Shown piece after piece: positions 47,947 to 56,354 of a stretch of 64,000 bases of DNA (position 1 is the stretch's first letter; each line of letters begins with the position of its first letter). This stretch comes from Castellaniella sp041675725 (GTDB lineage: Bacteria; Pseudomonadota; Gammaproteobacteria; Burkholderiales; Burkholderiaceae_B). The notes below the pieces were generated by a model. It was not told the origin of the DNA. It searched no databases and saw only the letters and a list, made by a program, of their open reading frames with translations. The DNA lies in contig NZ_JBAYTI010000002.1 of NCBI RefSeq assembly GCF_041675725.1, forward strand, positions 26,052 through 90,051, given 5' to 3'. Both the position numbers and the translations under genes were made by a program.

Positions 47947-49697
47947 GCTCGGGTTTCCTCTGTGGTGGCCTCTGCGGGCTCTGGATGGGTGGCGGCCTTG
48001 GGCAAGGTGAAGCGGAAAATGGTCCCGCCTTCGGGGTTGGCACCGGCCCACAAGCGCCCATGGTGAGATTCTATGATGGTACGGCAGATGTTCAGGCCCA
48101 TGCCCAGGCCTTCGGATTTTGTGCTGTAGAACGGCTCGAACAGGCGCTCTGGGTTGCGTAGCCCATGCCCGCGGTCGATCACCGCGATTTCGATCAGCGG
48201 GTGCTGGTCGGTGATATGCAGCAGCAAGGTGCGATATTCGCTGTGCTCCATGGCTTCGACCCCATTCTTGAGCAGGTTCAAAAGAACCTGCTCGATCAGG
48301 ATCGGATCGGCCAGCACATCGGGCAGGGGGTCGGGCACGACCTGGACGATCTCGACCTGGCGCTTGCGGGCATCGATGTCGGCAAAGCCCACGGCATTTT
48401 CGACGATGCGCGCCAGGCTGGTGGCCTGGCGCCGCGGTTCGCTGCGCTTGACGAAATCACGGATCCGGCTGATGATTTTTCCCGCCCGCTCGGTTTGCTG
48501 TGACGCTTTCTCGAGGGCCTGCAGCAGGGCGGCTTCAGAGGCTTTGCCGGACTTGAGCATGGCCACGGCTGCCATATTGTAATTATTGATGGCCGTCAGG
48601 GGTTGGTTCAGCTCGTGCGCCAGGGATGAAGCCATTTCGCCCATGGTGGTCAGCCGGCTGGTGAGCTGGGCCTTTTCTTGTTGGATACGCAGGGCCTCTT
48701 CGTGTTTGCGCCGCTCGGTGATGTCGCGCGCCACTTGCAGACGCACCCGGCGTGAATCGGTCCAGGCCAGCATGCGGTGGTGCACTTCGAACCAGCGTTC
48801 CGCGGACGCGGAATAAATCTCCATCGTCTCGTCGGTGAAGCGCCCCAGCCGGCCACCCAGCAGCTCGGCGTGGCCCGCGGTCTGCGCCCCGAACAATCGC
48901 CTGTAGATGCGATTGGCGAACAGCAGCTCGAGGCCTTCGGGGGTGTCGGCCACGACCGAAATCGCGTCATCGAGCCCTTCGAGTACGGTCATGAAGCGCT
49001 CATGGGCGGCCGTGAACGCCTCGCGGATCCGCTTGGGCTCGGTGATGTCGGTCATCGAGGTCATCCAGCCGATCTGCTCGCCCTGCGGGTCGCGCAGGGC
49101 GGACACGTACATGCGCGCCGTGAACCGCGAGCCATCGCGGCGCTGGGCCTCGATTTCCAGCCCGCTGCTGGGTGTACGCCCCGATAGCAGTTGCGCGAGG
49201 GTCTCGCGGTGCTGGTCGTGCCGCCCGGGCAGCCAATAGGGGAAAGGCGCGGTCCGGCCGATCAGGTCGGCTTCGTTCCAGCCGATCATGCGGCAAAAAG
49301 CCGGATTGACGTACGCGATGCGGCCCTGCATGTCGAATACCCGCATCCCCGTGGACATCGAGTTTTCCATCGCCCGCCTGAACCCGGTTTCGGCGATCAG
49401 GGCTGCTTCGGCCTGCGTGCGAAAGCGCGTGTACCGCCAGAGGGCGAGCAGGCTGAAGACGATGACCAGCGAAAGCGCAAAGATCACCATCAACAGCCGC
49501 TCCTGGCGGGTTTCCTGGTCGATAGTCACGAACATCACGCTGTCGCTGTGCAGCCGCTGCAGCCAGACGAAAGCACCCATGACGCACAGGTACAGCACGA
49601 GCACGATGGCCGGCGTCAGCCAGTACAGGCGCCGGCTGTTGCGCGCGTGCTCGTAGAATGTGGTCGGTATGAGAGACTTTCGCTGTGGTGGAGCCAT
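47943..49697 (-). CDS. PAS-domain sensor histidine kinase (FixL-like)
   Basis: A 584-residue membrane sensor kinase. Two transmembrane helices (about residues 24-47 and 70-90) enclose a short periplasmic loop of about 20 residues. Two PAS domains follow (about 110-225, FRRAMENSMSTGMRVFDMQG; and about 235-345), then the H-box SSLAHELNQPLTAINNY and the ATPase boxes LLNLLKNGVEAM, VIDRGHGL and SEGLGMGLNICRTIIE. No haem-binding FixL histidine motif is evident, so the signal is unknown. ATG 49697 and GTG 49706 are both possible starts. Transcribed away from aceE across a 256-base gap. Confidence 0.92.
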   Translation of the reverse strand: MAPPQRKSLIPTTFYEHARNSRRLYWLTPAIVLVLYLCVMGAFVWLQRLHSDSVMFVTIDQETRQERLLMVIFALSLVIVFSLLALWRYTRFRTQAEAALIAETGFRRAMENSMSTGMRVFDMQGRIAYVNPAFCRMIGWNEADLIGRTAPFPYWLPGRHDQHRETLAQLLSGRTPSSGLEIEAQRRDGSRFTARMYVSALRDPQGEQIGWMTSMTDITEPKRIREAFTAAHERFMTVLEGLDDAISVVADTPEGLELLFANRIYRRLFGAQTAGHAELLGGRLGRFTDETMEIYSASAERWFEVHHRMLAWTDSRRVRLQVARDITERRKHEEALRIQQEKAQLTSRLTTMGEMASSLAHELNQPLTAINNYNMAAVAMLKSGKASEAALLQALEKASQQTERAGKIISRIRDFVKRSEPRRQATSLARIVENAVGFADIDARKRQVEIVQVVPDPLPDVLADPILIEQVLLNLLKNGVEAMEHSEYRTLLLHITDQHPLIEIAVIDRGHGLRNPERLFEPFYSTKSEGLGMGLNICRTIIESHHGRLWAGANPEGGTIFRFTLPKAATHPEPAEATTEETRA

Positions 49698-49785
49698 GTC
49701 AGTCACTGTGTCGCAACGTAAGCATTTTAGTCATGATTGCCATCATTGGGCGGGTTTGTTTTTCATATCATGGAATTTAAACTCA

Positions 49786-49800
49786 TAAAATGAAATTTTA
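49786..49800. promoter_or_regulatory. AT-rich dyad between the kinase gene and aceE
   Basis: TAAAAT-GAA-ATTTTA is a perfect 6-bp inverted repeat within an unusually AT-rich stretch (about 49755-49805) just upstream of the putative aceE -35. It could be a regulator site or an UP-like element; nothing in the sequence decides which. Confidence 0.3.
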
Positions 49801-49801
49801 C

Positions 49802-49830
49802 TTGTGTTGATCCCGCCACTTCCCTAGAAT
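49802..49830 (+). promoter_or_regulatory. Putative promoter of the aceE-aceF-lpdA operon
   Basis: TTGTGT (49802-49807), a 17-base spacer and TAGAAT (49825-49830). Transcription would start near 49837, giving a leader of about 117 bases before the aceE ATG. Confidence 0.5.
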
Positions 49831-49926
49831 GGTGCCAGATGTCCCGTTTCAGGGCACCCGGCGCTGAGGGCAAACCATTTGCACCCGGCATGAAACTCCG
49901 CTCTGGCACCTCCATCGGGGTGCCAG
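49831..49926 (+). promoter_or_regulatory. Structured aceE leader with competing inverted repeats
   Basis: CTGGCACC (49903-49910) and GGTGCCAG (49919-49926) form a perfect 8-bp stem with an 8-base loop, ending 27 bases before the aceE ATG. The same GGTGCCAG also occurs at 49831-49838, and GGCACC at 49853-49858 can pair with its first six bases. Two of these pairings are therefore mutually exclusive. There is no T-run, so the stem is not a classical terminator. If the transcript starts near 49837 only part of the first copy is transcribed, which weakens the switching idea. Confidence 0.45.
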
Positions 49927-49953
49927 CGATTCAAACCACAGGAGACACATACC

Positions 49954-52665
49954 ATGTCCTCTCTTGATCAAGGTCAGGTCACTACGGCAGACATCGATCC
50001 CCAGGAAACACGCGAGTGGATCGATGCCCTGGAAGCCGTTCTGGATCGCGAGGGTGCCGAACGCGCCCATTTCCTGATCGAACAACTCATTGATCTGGCG
50101 CGTCGCAATGGGGCCCACATTCCATATTCGCTCAATACCGCCTATGTCAACACGATCCCGCCAGGGCTCGAACCCATGCATCCCGGCAACATGGTGCTCG
50201 AAGAGCGCATTCGGTCGTACATCCGCTGGAATGCCATGGCCATGGTGGTCAAGGCCAACCAGATCGAGCCGCCAGATGGCGGCAGCCTGGGCGGGCACAT
50301 TGCCTCATTCGCTTCACTGGCCACCATGATTGAGTGTGGCCAGAACCATTTCTGGCATGCAGAGTCAGCCGATCACGGCGGCGACCTGATTTATTTCCAG
50401 GGCCATTCGTCACCCGGGATGTATTCACGTGCCTTCCTCGAGGGGCGTCTCACCGAGGAAAACCTCGACTGGTTCCGCCAAGAGGTCGGCGGCAAGGGCA
50501 AGGGCTTGCCGTCCTACCCACACCCGCATCTGATGCCCGATTTCTGGCAGTTCTCCACGGTCTCCATGGGGCTCGGCCCGATGATGGCCATTTATCAGGC
50601 GCGTTTCCTCAAGTATCTGCACGCGCGCGGCATCGCCGACACCAGCCAGCGCAAGGTCTGGGTATTCATGGGAGACGGCGAGGTCGACGAACCCGAATCC
50701 CTGGCGGCCATCGGTCTGGCCGCGCGCGAGAAACTCGACAACCTCATCTTTGTAGTCAACTGCAACCTGCAGCGCCTCGACGGGCCGGTGCGGGGCAACG
50801 GCAAGATCATCCAGGAGCTCGAGGGCGCATTCCGCGGCAATGGCTGGAACGTGCTCAAGTTGATTTGGGGCGGCTATTGGGATCCCCTGTTTGCGCGCGA
50901 CAAAGACGGTCTGTTGCGTCGCATCATGGAAGAAACCGTCGACGGGGAATACCAGGCATACAAAGCCAACGACGGCAAGTTCGTGCGCGAGAAATTCTTC
51001 GGCAAACACCCCAAGCTTCTGGAAATGGTCAGCCGCATGAGCGACGAAGAAGTCTGGCGCCTGAACCGCGGCGGCCATGATCCGCACAAGGTCTATGCCG
51101 CCTTTTCGGCGGCGGTCGCACACACGGGGCAGCCGTCGGTCATTCTGGCCAAGACCATCAAGGGCTATGGCATGGGGCACGTGGGGCAGGCCAAGAATCC
51201 CACTCACCAGCAGAAGAAACTCGATATCGATTCGGTGCGTGAATTCCGCGACCGTTTCAACATCCCCATCCCAGACGATCAACTGGAAGACTTGCCCTAT
51301 TTCAAGCCGGCCAAGGATTCCCCCGAAATGAAATACCTGCACGAACACCGGCAGGCGCTCGGGGGCTATCTGCCGCATCGGCGCGAGAAGGCGGATCAGG
51401 CGCTCAAGGCGCCTTCGCTGGAGACCTTCAAGGCGGTTCTCGAGCCCACCATCGAAGGGCGCGAAATTTCGACCACGCAGGCCTTCGTGCGGGTGCTCAA
51501 TCAGATCCTCCGAGACAAAGAGCTCGCGCCCCGCGTGGTGCCCATCCTGGTAGACGAATCCCGTACGTTCGGCATGGAGGGGCTGTTCCGTCAAATCGGT
51601 ATTTACGCACCGGGGGGCCAGAAATACGTGCCGGTCGACAAAGGGCAGGTCATGTATTACCGCGAGGCAGCCGATGGGCAGCTGTTGCAAGAGGGGATCA
51701 ACGAAGCGGGTGGGTTCTGCTCCTGGATCGCGGCGGCCACGTCGTATTCGGTCAGCAACCGGATCATGATCCCGTTTTTCATCTATTACTCCATGTTCGG
51801 CTTCCAGCGCTTTGGCGATCTGGCCTGGGCGGCCGGCGACATGCTGGCACGGGGCTTCGTGCTGGGCGGTACCGCGGGGCGCACGACGCTCAACGGCGAA
51901 GGCCTGCAGCACGAAGACGGGCACAGCCACATCCAGGCCTCGCTGATCCCCAACTGCGTGGCCTACGACCCGTCGTTTGCCCACGAAGTCGCCGTCATCA
52001 TCCAGAACGGCATCCAGCGCATGATGCAGAATCAGGAAAACGTCTTCTTCTACATCACCGTCATGAACGAGAACTATCCCCAGCCGGGGTTGGCCGAAGG
52101 CGATGAGAAAGGCATCCTCAAGGGCATGTACAAACTGCGCTCGGCGGGCAAGAAACGCAACAAGGCCCACGTGCAGCTCATGGGCTCGGGTACGATCCTG
52201 CGCGAAGCCATGGCTGCCCAGGAATTGCTCGAGAAAGACTGGGGCGTTTCCTCAGACGTCTGGAGCGTGACCAGTTTCACCGAATTGCGTCGCGACGGGC
52301 TCGATGCCGAGCGGCACAACCTGCTGCATCCGGGCGAGCCGCTCCAGGAAGCCTACGTCACACAGCAGCTCAAGCAGACCCAGGGGCCCATCATCGCGTC
52401 CACCGACTACATCAAGGCCTTCCCCGACATGATTCGCCCTTTCATTCCAGAAGGGCGGCGCTATCGCGTGCTGGGCACCGACGGCTTCGGGCGCTCGGAC
52501 TTCCGTTCCGAATTGCGCAAGCATTTCGAGATCGACCGCCACTTCATCGTGCTGGCGGCGCTGCGCAGCCTGGCCGATGAAGGCACGATCGATATCGCAA
52601 AGAGCGCCGAAGCCATTGCGCGATACGGCATCGATGCCGACAAGGCCAATCCACAGTACGCCTGA
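49954..52665 (+). CDS. aceE: Pyruvate dehydrogenase E1 component (homodimeric)
   Basis: Thiamine-diphosphate enzyme that decarboxylates pyruvate and acetylates the lipoyl groups of E2. 903 residues, the single-chain E1 of gram-negative bacteria. ThDP/Mg motif GDGEVDEPES near residue 235 and continuing to NCNLQRLDGPVRGN; HEDGHSHIQASLIPN and the C-terminal VLGTDGFGRSD are typical. A purine-rich CAGGAG precedes the ATG at 8-9 bases. First gene of the complete PDH operon. Confidence 0.98.
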   Translation: MSSLDQGQVTTADIDPQETREWIDALEAVLDREGAERAHFLIEQLIDLARRNGAHIPYSLNTAYVNTIPPGLEPMHPGNMVLEERIRSYIRWNAMAMVVKANQIEPPDGGSLGGHIASFASLATMIECGQNHFWHAESADHGGDLIYFQGHSSPGMYSRAFLEGRLTEENLDWFRQEVGGKGKGLPSYPHPHLMPDFWQFSTVSMGLGPMMAIYQARFLKYLHARGIADTSQRKVWVFMGDGEVDEPESLAAIGLAAREKLDNLIFVVNCNLQRLDGPVRGNGKIIQELEGAFRGNGWNVLKLIWGGYWDPLFARDKDGLLRRIMEETVDGEYQAYKANDGKFVREKFFGKHPKLLEMVSRMSDEEVWRLNRGGHDPHKVYAAFSAAVAHTGQPSVILAKTIKGYGMGHVGQAKNPTHQQKKLDIDSVREFRDRFNIPIPDDQLEDLPYFKPAKDSPEMKYLHEHRQALGGYLPHRREKADQALKAPSLETFKAVLEPTIEGREISTTQAFVRVLNQILRDKELAPRVVPILVDESRTFGMEGLFRQIGIYAPGGQKYVPVDKGQVMYYREAADGQLLQEGINEAGGFCSWIAAATSYSVSNRIMIPFFIYYSMFGFQRFGDLAWAAGDMLARGFVLGGTAGRTTLNGEGLQHEDGHSHIQASLIPNCVAYDPSFAHEVAVIIQNGIQRMMQNQENVFFYITVMNENYPQPGLAEGDEKGILKGMYKLRSAGKKRNKAHVQLMGSGTILREAMAAQELLEKDWGVSSDVWSVTSFTELRRDGLDAERHNLLHPGEPLQEAYVTQQLKQTQGPIIASTDYIKAFPDMIRPFIPEGRRYRVLGTDGFGRSDFRSELRKHFEIDRHFIVLAALRSLADEGTIDIAKSAEAIARYGIDADKANPQYA

Positions 52666-52679
52666 GGAGAATCACAGCC

Positions 52680-54413
52680 ATGAGCAACACCATAGAAGTG
52701 AAAATTCCGGATATCGGCGACTTCGACGAGGTCGAGGTCATCGAGGTCCTGGTGGCTGTCGGTGACACCATCGAGACTGAACAAAGTCTGATCACGGTCG
52801 AATCCGACAAGGCCTCCATGGAAATCCCCGCATCGGACAGCGGGGTGGTCAAGCAGCTCAGGGTGCAGGTCGGCGACAAAGTCAAGGAAGGTTCGGTCAT
52901 ACTCGATCTCGAGCCCGCCATCGATGCCCAGCCACCGCAGCCCGAAGAGCAGGCGGCCCCGACGGCGCCGGCCACTGCCGCGGCGCCGCAACCGGCCACG
53001 GAACCGGCCGGGCCAGGCCCCGTCGCTCGCACGGGCGGGCTGCAGCCGGTCTTGGTGCCCGATATTGGCGATTTCGACGAAGTCGAAGTCATCGAAGTCC
53101 TGGTGGCGGTCGGTGATGTCATCGAAGCCGAACAAAGCCTGATCACGGTCGAGTCCGACAAGGCCTCCATGGAAATCCCGGCCCCGGTCGGCGGCGTGGT
53201 CAGAAAACTGAGCATTCAAGTGGGCGACAAGGTATCTCAGGGATCCGAGATTCTGCAGATCGAAGCCGCCGAAGCCCCACCCGAAGCCCGTGAACAGGCG
53301 GCCGAACCCGTTCAGCCGCCCCAAGTCACGCCGGCGGCCACCCCGGCGCCGGCCATCGCTGCACCGGCGCCCACCTCTCCGGCTGGCCCGGATGCCGATC
53401 CTGCGCCTGCGGCGGTTGCCGGCACCATGGCTTCCCAGGCCCCCGTGCGGACATCGCCGACGGCTTCATTTGCGGATGCCGAGGTGCCATTGCGCAACCT
53501 GCCGCACGCCTCGCCGTCCGTACGCAAGTTCGCCCGTGAACTCGGCGCCAACCTGGCCCATATCACGGGCTCGGGGCCCAAAAACCGCATCACGGCCGAC
53601 GATGTGCGCGCCTATGTGAAGCAGGCGCTGGCCACGGGCGGCGCCAGCCCCGTGGGCACGACCTTGCCGGCGGGCGAGGGGTTCAGCGTCCTGGGCTGGC
53701 CCAAGGTCGATTTTGCCAAGTTTGGCGAAATCGAATCCAAGCCTTTGTCGCGCATCAGGAAAATCTCCGGGGCCAATCTGCACCGCAACTGGGTCATGAT
53801 CCCCCACGTCACCAACAACGACGTGGCCGACATCACCGAGCTCGAAGCCTTGCGTCAACAGCTCAACGAAGAGCACAAAAAAACGGATGTCAAAATTACC
53901 CTGCTGGCCTTTCTGATCAAGGCCGTCGTGGCCGCGCTCAAGAGGCACCCCGAGTTCAATGCCTCGCTCGAGGGCGAGAACCTTGTTTTCAAGAAATATT
54001 TTCATATCGGGTTTGCCGCCGATACCCCCAACGGGCTCGTCGTTCCCGTCATCCGCGATGCCGACCGGAAGGGGGTATTGGATCTCGCGCGTGAAACAGC
54101 GCAACTGGCTGGCCTGGCCCGCGAGGGCAAGCTGTCCCCGGGTCAGATGCAGGGCGGCTGCTTCTCCATTTCCTCTCTCGGGGGGATCGGCGGCACTGAC
54201 TTCACCCCCATCATCAACGCCCCTGAAGTGGCCATACTGGGGGTTTCCCGGTCTGTCATGCAGCCAGTCTGGAATGGCAAGAAATTCCGGCCGCGCCTGA
54301 TGCTGCCGTTGTCATTATCCTATGATCACCGGGTGATCGACGGCGCCACCGCAGCCCGGTTCAACGCCTATCTGGCAAGCCTGCTGGCTGATTTCCGCCG
54401 CATCACACTATAA
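52680..54413 (+). CDS. aceF: Dihydrolipoamide acetyltransferase (PDH E2) with two lipoyl domains
   Basis: Core of the pyruvate dehydrogenase complex, transferring acetyl groups to CoA. 577 residues: lipoyl domain 1 (about 2-78) and 2 (about 120-195), each with the lipoyl-lysine motif ESDKASMEIP; Ala/Pro-rich linkers; E1/E3-binding domain with PSVRKFARELGANLAHITGS (about 280-315); catalytic domain ending SYDHRVIDGATAARFNAYLA (His and Asp of the active site). The two lipoyl domains are nearly identical in DNA as well as protein. Confidence 0.97.
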   Translation: MSNTIEVKIPDIGDFDEVEVIEVLVAVGDTIETEQSLITVESDKASMEIPASDSGVVKQLRVQVGDKVKEGSVILDLEPAIDAQPPQPEEQAAPTAPATAAAPQPATEPAGPGPVARTGGLQPVLVPDIGDFDEVEVIEVLVAVGDVIEAEQSLITVESDKASMEIPAPVGGVVRKLSIQVGDKVSQGSEILQIEAAEAPPEAREQAAEPVQPPQVTPAATPAPAIAAPAPTSPAGPDADPAPAAVAGTMASQAPVRTSPTASFADAEVPLRNLPHASPSVRKFARELGANLAHITGSGPKNRITADDVRAYVKQALATGGASPVGTTLPAGEGFSVLGWPKVDFAKFGEIESKPLSRIRKISGANLHRNWVMIPHVTNNDVADITELEALRQQLNEEHKKTDVKITLLAFLIKAVVAALKRHPEFNASLEGENLVFKKYFHIGFAADTPNGLVVPVIRDADRKGVLDLARETAQLAGLAREGKLSPGQMQGGCFSISSLGGIGGTDFTPIINAPEVAILGVSRSVMQPVWNGKKFRPRLMLPLSLSYDHRVIDGATAARFNAYLASLLADFRRITL

Positions 54414-54422
54414 GGAAGCTGC

Positions 54423-56243
54423 ATGAGCATCAGTGAGCTGAACGTACCCGATATCGGCGACTTCGATACCGTGGAAGTCATCGAAATCCTGGTGGCAGTG
54501 GGCGATTCGATCCAGCCAGAGCAAGGCCTCGTCACGGTTGAATCCGACAAGGCATCGATGGAGATTCCCGCCGAACGGGGCGGGGTGGTTCGTGAGATCC
54601 TGGTCAAGCTGGGTGACAAGGTCTCCGAGGGCAGCCCGCTGCTGCGGATCTCCGACGCCGAAGAGCAGGGCCCGGAACACGCAGCGGCATCCGCCACATC
54701 CGCGGCATCCGCCGCGCCCGAGGCCACACCGCCCGGGCAGGCCGGCGCAGCGGCCAGCGGTCCAGAACCGAATGCAACGGCCGTGCCGCCGCAGCCCGTC
54801 GCACAACCGGTGGCCGGCCGGCCACCGGTTGACGTCGCGTGCGACGTACTGGTGCTGGGAGCAGGCCCCGGGGGCTATTCCGCCGCGTTCAGGGCGGCCG
54901 ATCTCGGGCTCGACGTGATCCTGGTCGAACGGCATGCGAATCTGGGCGGGGTATGCCTGAACGTCGGTTGCATTCCCTCGAAAGCCTTGCTGCATAGCGT
55001 GTTCATTCTGGAAGAGGCCAAGGCCCTGGGGGCGCATGGCATCCGCTTTCCTGAACCCGACATCGATCTCGACTCGTTGCGCGGTTATAAAGATTCCGTG
55101 GTGGGCAAGCTCACGACCGGCCTGTCGGCGATGGCCAAGGCGCGCAAGGTTCGGGTGCTCACCGGGCAGGGCCAATTTGCGGATCCCAATCATCTGCTCG
55201 TTCAGGCTGCCGATGGCGCATCGACACAAGTCCGTTTTGCGTCGGCCGTCATCGCGGCCGGCAGCGAGGCCGTGCGGCTGCCTTTTCTCCCCGAGGATCC
55301 CCGCATCGTCGACTCCACGGGTGCGCTGGCGCTGCGGGCCGTGCCCAAGCGCATGCTCATCGTCGGCGGCGGGATCATCGGGCTGGAAATGGGCACCGTG
55401 TATTCGGCACTGGGCGCACGCCTGGACGTGGTCGAAATGCTGCCCACCCTGATGACGGGTGCCGACCGGGACCTGGTCAAGGTCTGGCAGAAGCGCAACG
55501 CCTGGCGGTTCGATCGCATCATGCTGAATACGCGCACCGTCGGGGCCGAAGCGGCGGCCGACGGCATCCATGTGCGTTTCGAAGGAGACGATGCGCCGGC
55601 CGAGCCGCAGGTCTACGACCTGGTCCTGCAGGCCGTGGGCCGCCGCCCCAATGGCCGGACACTGGGCGCGGAAAAGGCGGGCGTCCAGATCACGGATCGG
55701 GGCTTTATCGAAACAGATCGGCAAATGCGCACCAATGTGCCGCATATTTACGCTATCGGCGATATTGTGGGTCAGCCGATGCTGGCGCACAAGGCCGTCC
55801 ACGAGGGCCATGTGGCCGCCGAGGCGATTGCCGGCCAAAAATCATTTTTTGATGCCCGGGTGATTCCATCCGTGGCCTATACGGACCCCGAGGTGGCCTG
55901 GGTAGGGCTGACCGAAGAACAGGCCCGACAAGAAGGCACGGCCATCAAGAAGGGGCTGTTTCCTTGGCAGGCCTCGGGACGGGCGATTGCCAATGGCCGC
56001 GACGAAGGCTTTACCAAACTCCTGTTCGATGCCGAAACAGGGCGCATCGTCGGCGGGGGGATCGTGGGCACGCAGGCTGGCGATCTCATCGGCGAAGTGG
56101 CGCTGGCCATCGAAATGGGTGCCGACTCGGTCGACATCGGCCAGACCATTCACCCGCATCCCACGCTGGGCGAATCGATTGGCATGGCCGCCGAGGCCTC
56201 TGACGGGCAGTGCACCGATCTGCCGCCCGTGCGGCGCAAATAG
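54423..56243 (+). CDS. lpdA: Dihydrolipoamide dehydrogenase (PDH E3) with N-terminal lipoyl domain
   Basis: Reoxidises dihydrolipoamide with NAD. 606 residues, about 130 longer than a plain E3 because a lipoyl domain (1-80, lysine in ESDKASMEIP) and an Ala/Pro linker precede the flavoprotein. The E3 part has VLVLGAGPGGYSAAFRAADL, the redox disulfide GGVCLNVGCIPSKALLH, the NAD site LIVGGGIIGLEMGTVYSALG and the active-site IHPHPTLGESIGMAAE. Lipoyl-E3 fusions are known from Ralstonia and Neisseria. Two strong hairpins follow. Confidence 0.97.
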   Translation: MSISELNVPDIGDFDTVEVIEILVAVGDSIQPEQGLVTVESDKASMEIPAERGGVVREILVKLGDKVSEGSPLLRISDAEEQGPEHAAASATSAASAAPEATPPGQAGAAASGPEPNATAVPPQPVAQPVAGRPPVDVACDVLVLGAGPGGYSAAFRAADLGLDVILVERHANLGGVCLNVGCIPSKALLHSVFILEEAKALGAHGIRFPEPDIDLDSLRGYKDSVVGKLTTGLSAMAKARKVRVLTGQGQFADPNHLLVQAADGASTQVRFASAVIAAGSEAVRLPFLPEDPRIVDSTGALALRAVPKRMLIVGGGIIGLEMGTVYSALGARLDVVEMLPTLMTGADRDLVKVWQKRNAWRFDRIMLNTRTVGAEAAADGIHVRFEGDDAPAEPQVYDLVLQAVGRRPNGRTLGAEKAGVQITDRGFIETDRQMRTNVPHIYAIGDIVGQPMLAHKAVHEGHVAAEAIAGQKSFFDARVIPSVAYTDPEVAWVGLTEEQARQEGTAIKKGLFPWQASGRAIANGRDEGFTKLLFDAETGRIVGGGIVGTQAGDLIGEVALAIEMGADSVDIGQTIHPHPTLGESIGMAAEASDGQCTDLPPVRRK

Positions 56244-56248
56244 GCCCG

Positions 56249-56279
56249 CCTGGCGGGCAGTATCGATACGCCCGCCAGG
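56249..56279 (+). repeat. Long near-perfect palindrome after the PDH operon
   Basis: CCTGGCGGGC and GCCCGCCAGG (10-bp arms) flank an A plus the perfect palindrome GTATCGATAC. The whole 31-base block folds into one continuous stem with a single bulged A. It starts 6 bases after the lpdA stop. There is no T-run, so it may protect the mRNA 3' end or act with Rho, rather than terminate by itself. Confidence 0.7.
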
Positions 56280-56297
56280 GTCACCCGCTCGATTGCA

Positions 56298-56329
56298 GGC
56301 GGCAGGTGCTAACATCGGCACCTGCCGCC
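56298..56329 (+). terminator. 12-bp stem-loop between lpdA and folC
   Basis: GGCGGCAGGTGC / GCACCTGCCGCC form a perfect 12-bp stem with an 8-base loop, followed by TTCTTC, a pyrimidine-rich but imperfect tail. It is the best candidate terminator for the PDH operon and lies 26 bases before the folC start. Confidence 0.6.
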
Positions 56330-56354
56330 TTCTTCACTCGTCTTCAAAATTTTC

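Noticed and set aside
50425..52170. 581-codon leftward open frame opposite aceE
   Set aside because: Antisense to the E1 gene; no signal, motif or domain.
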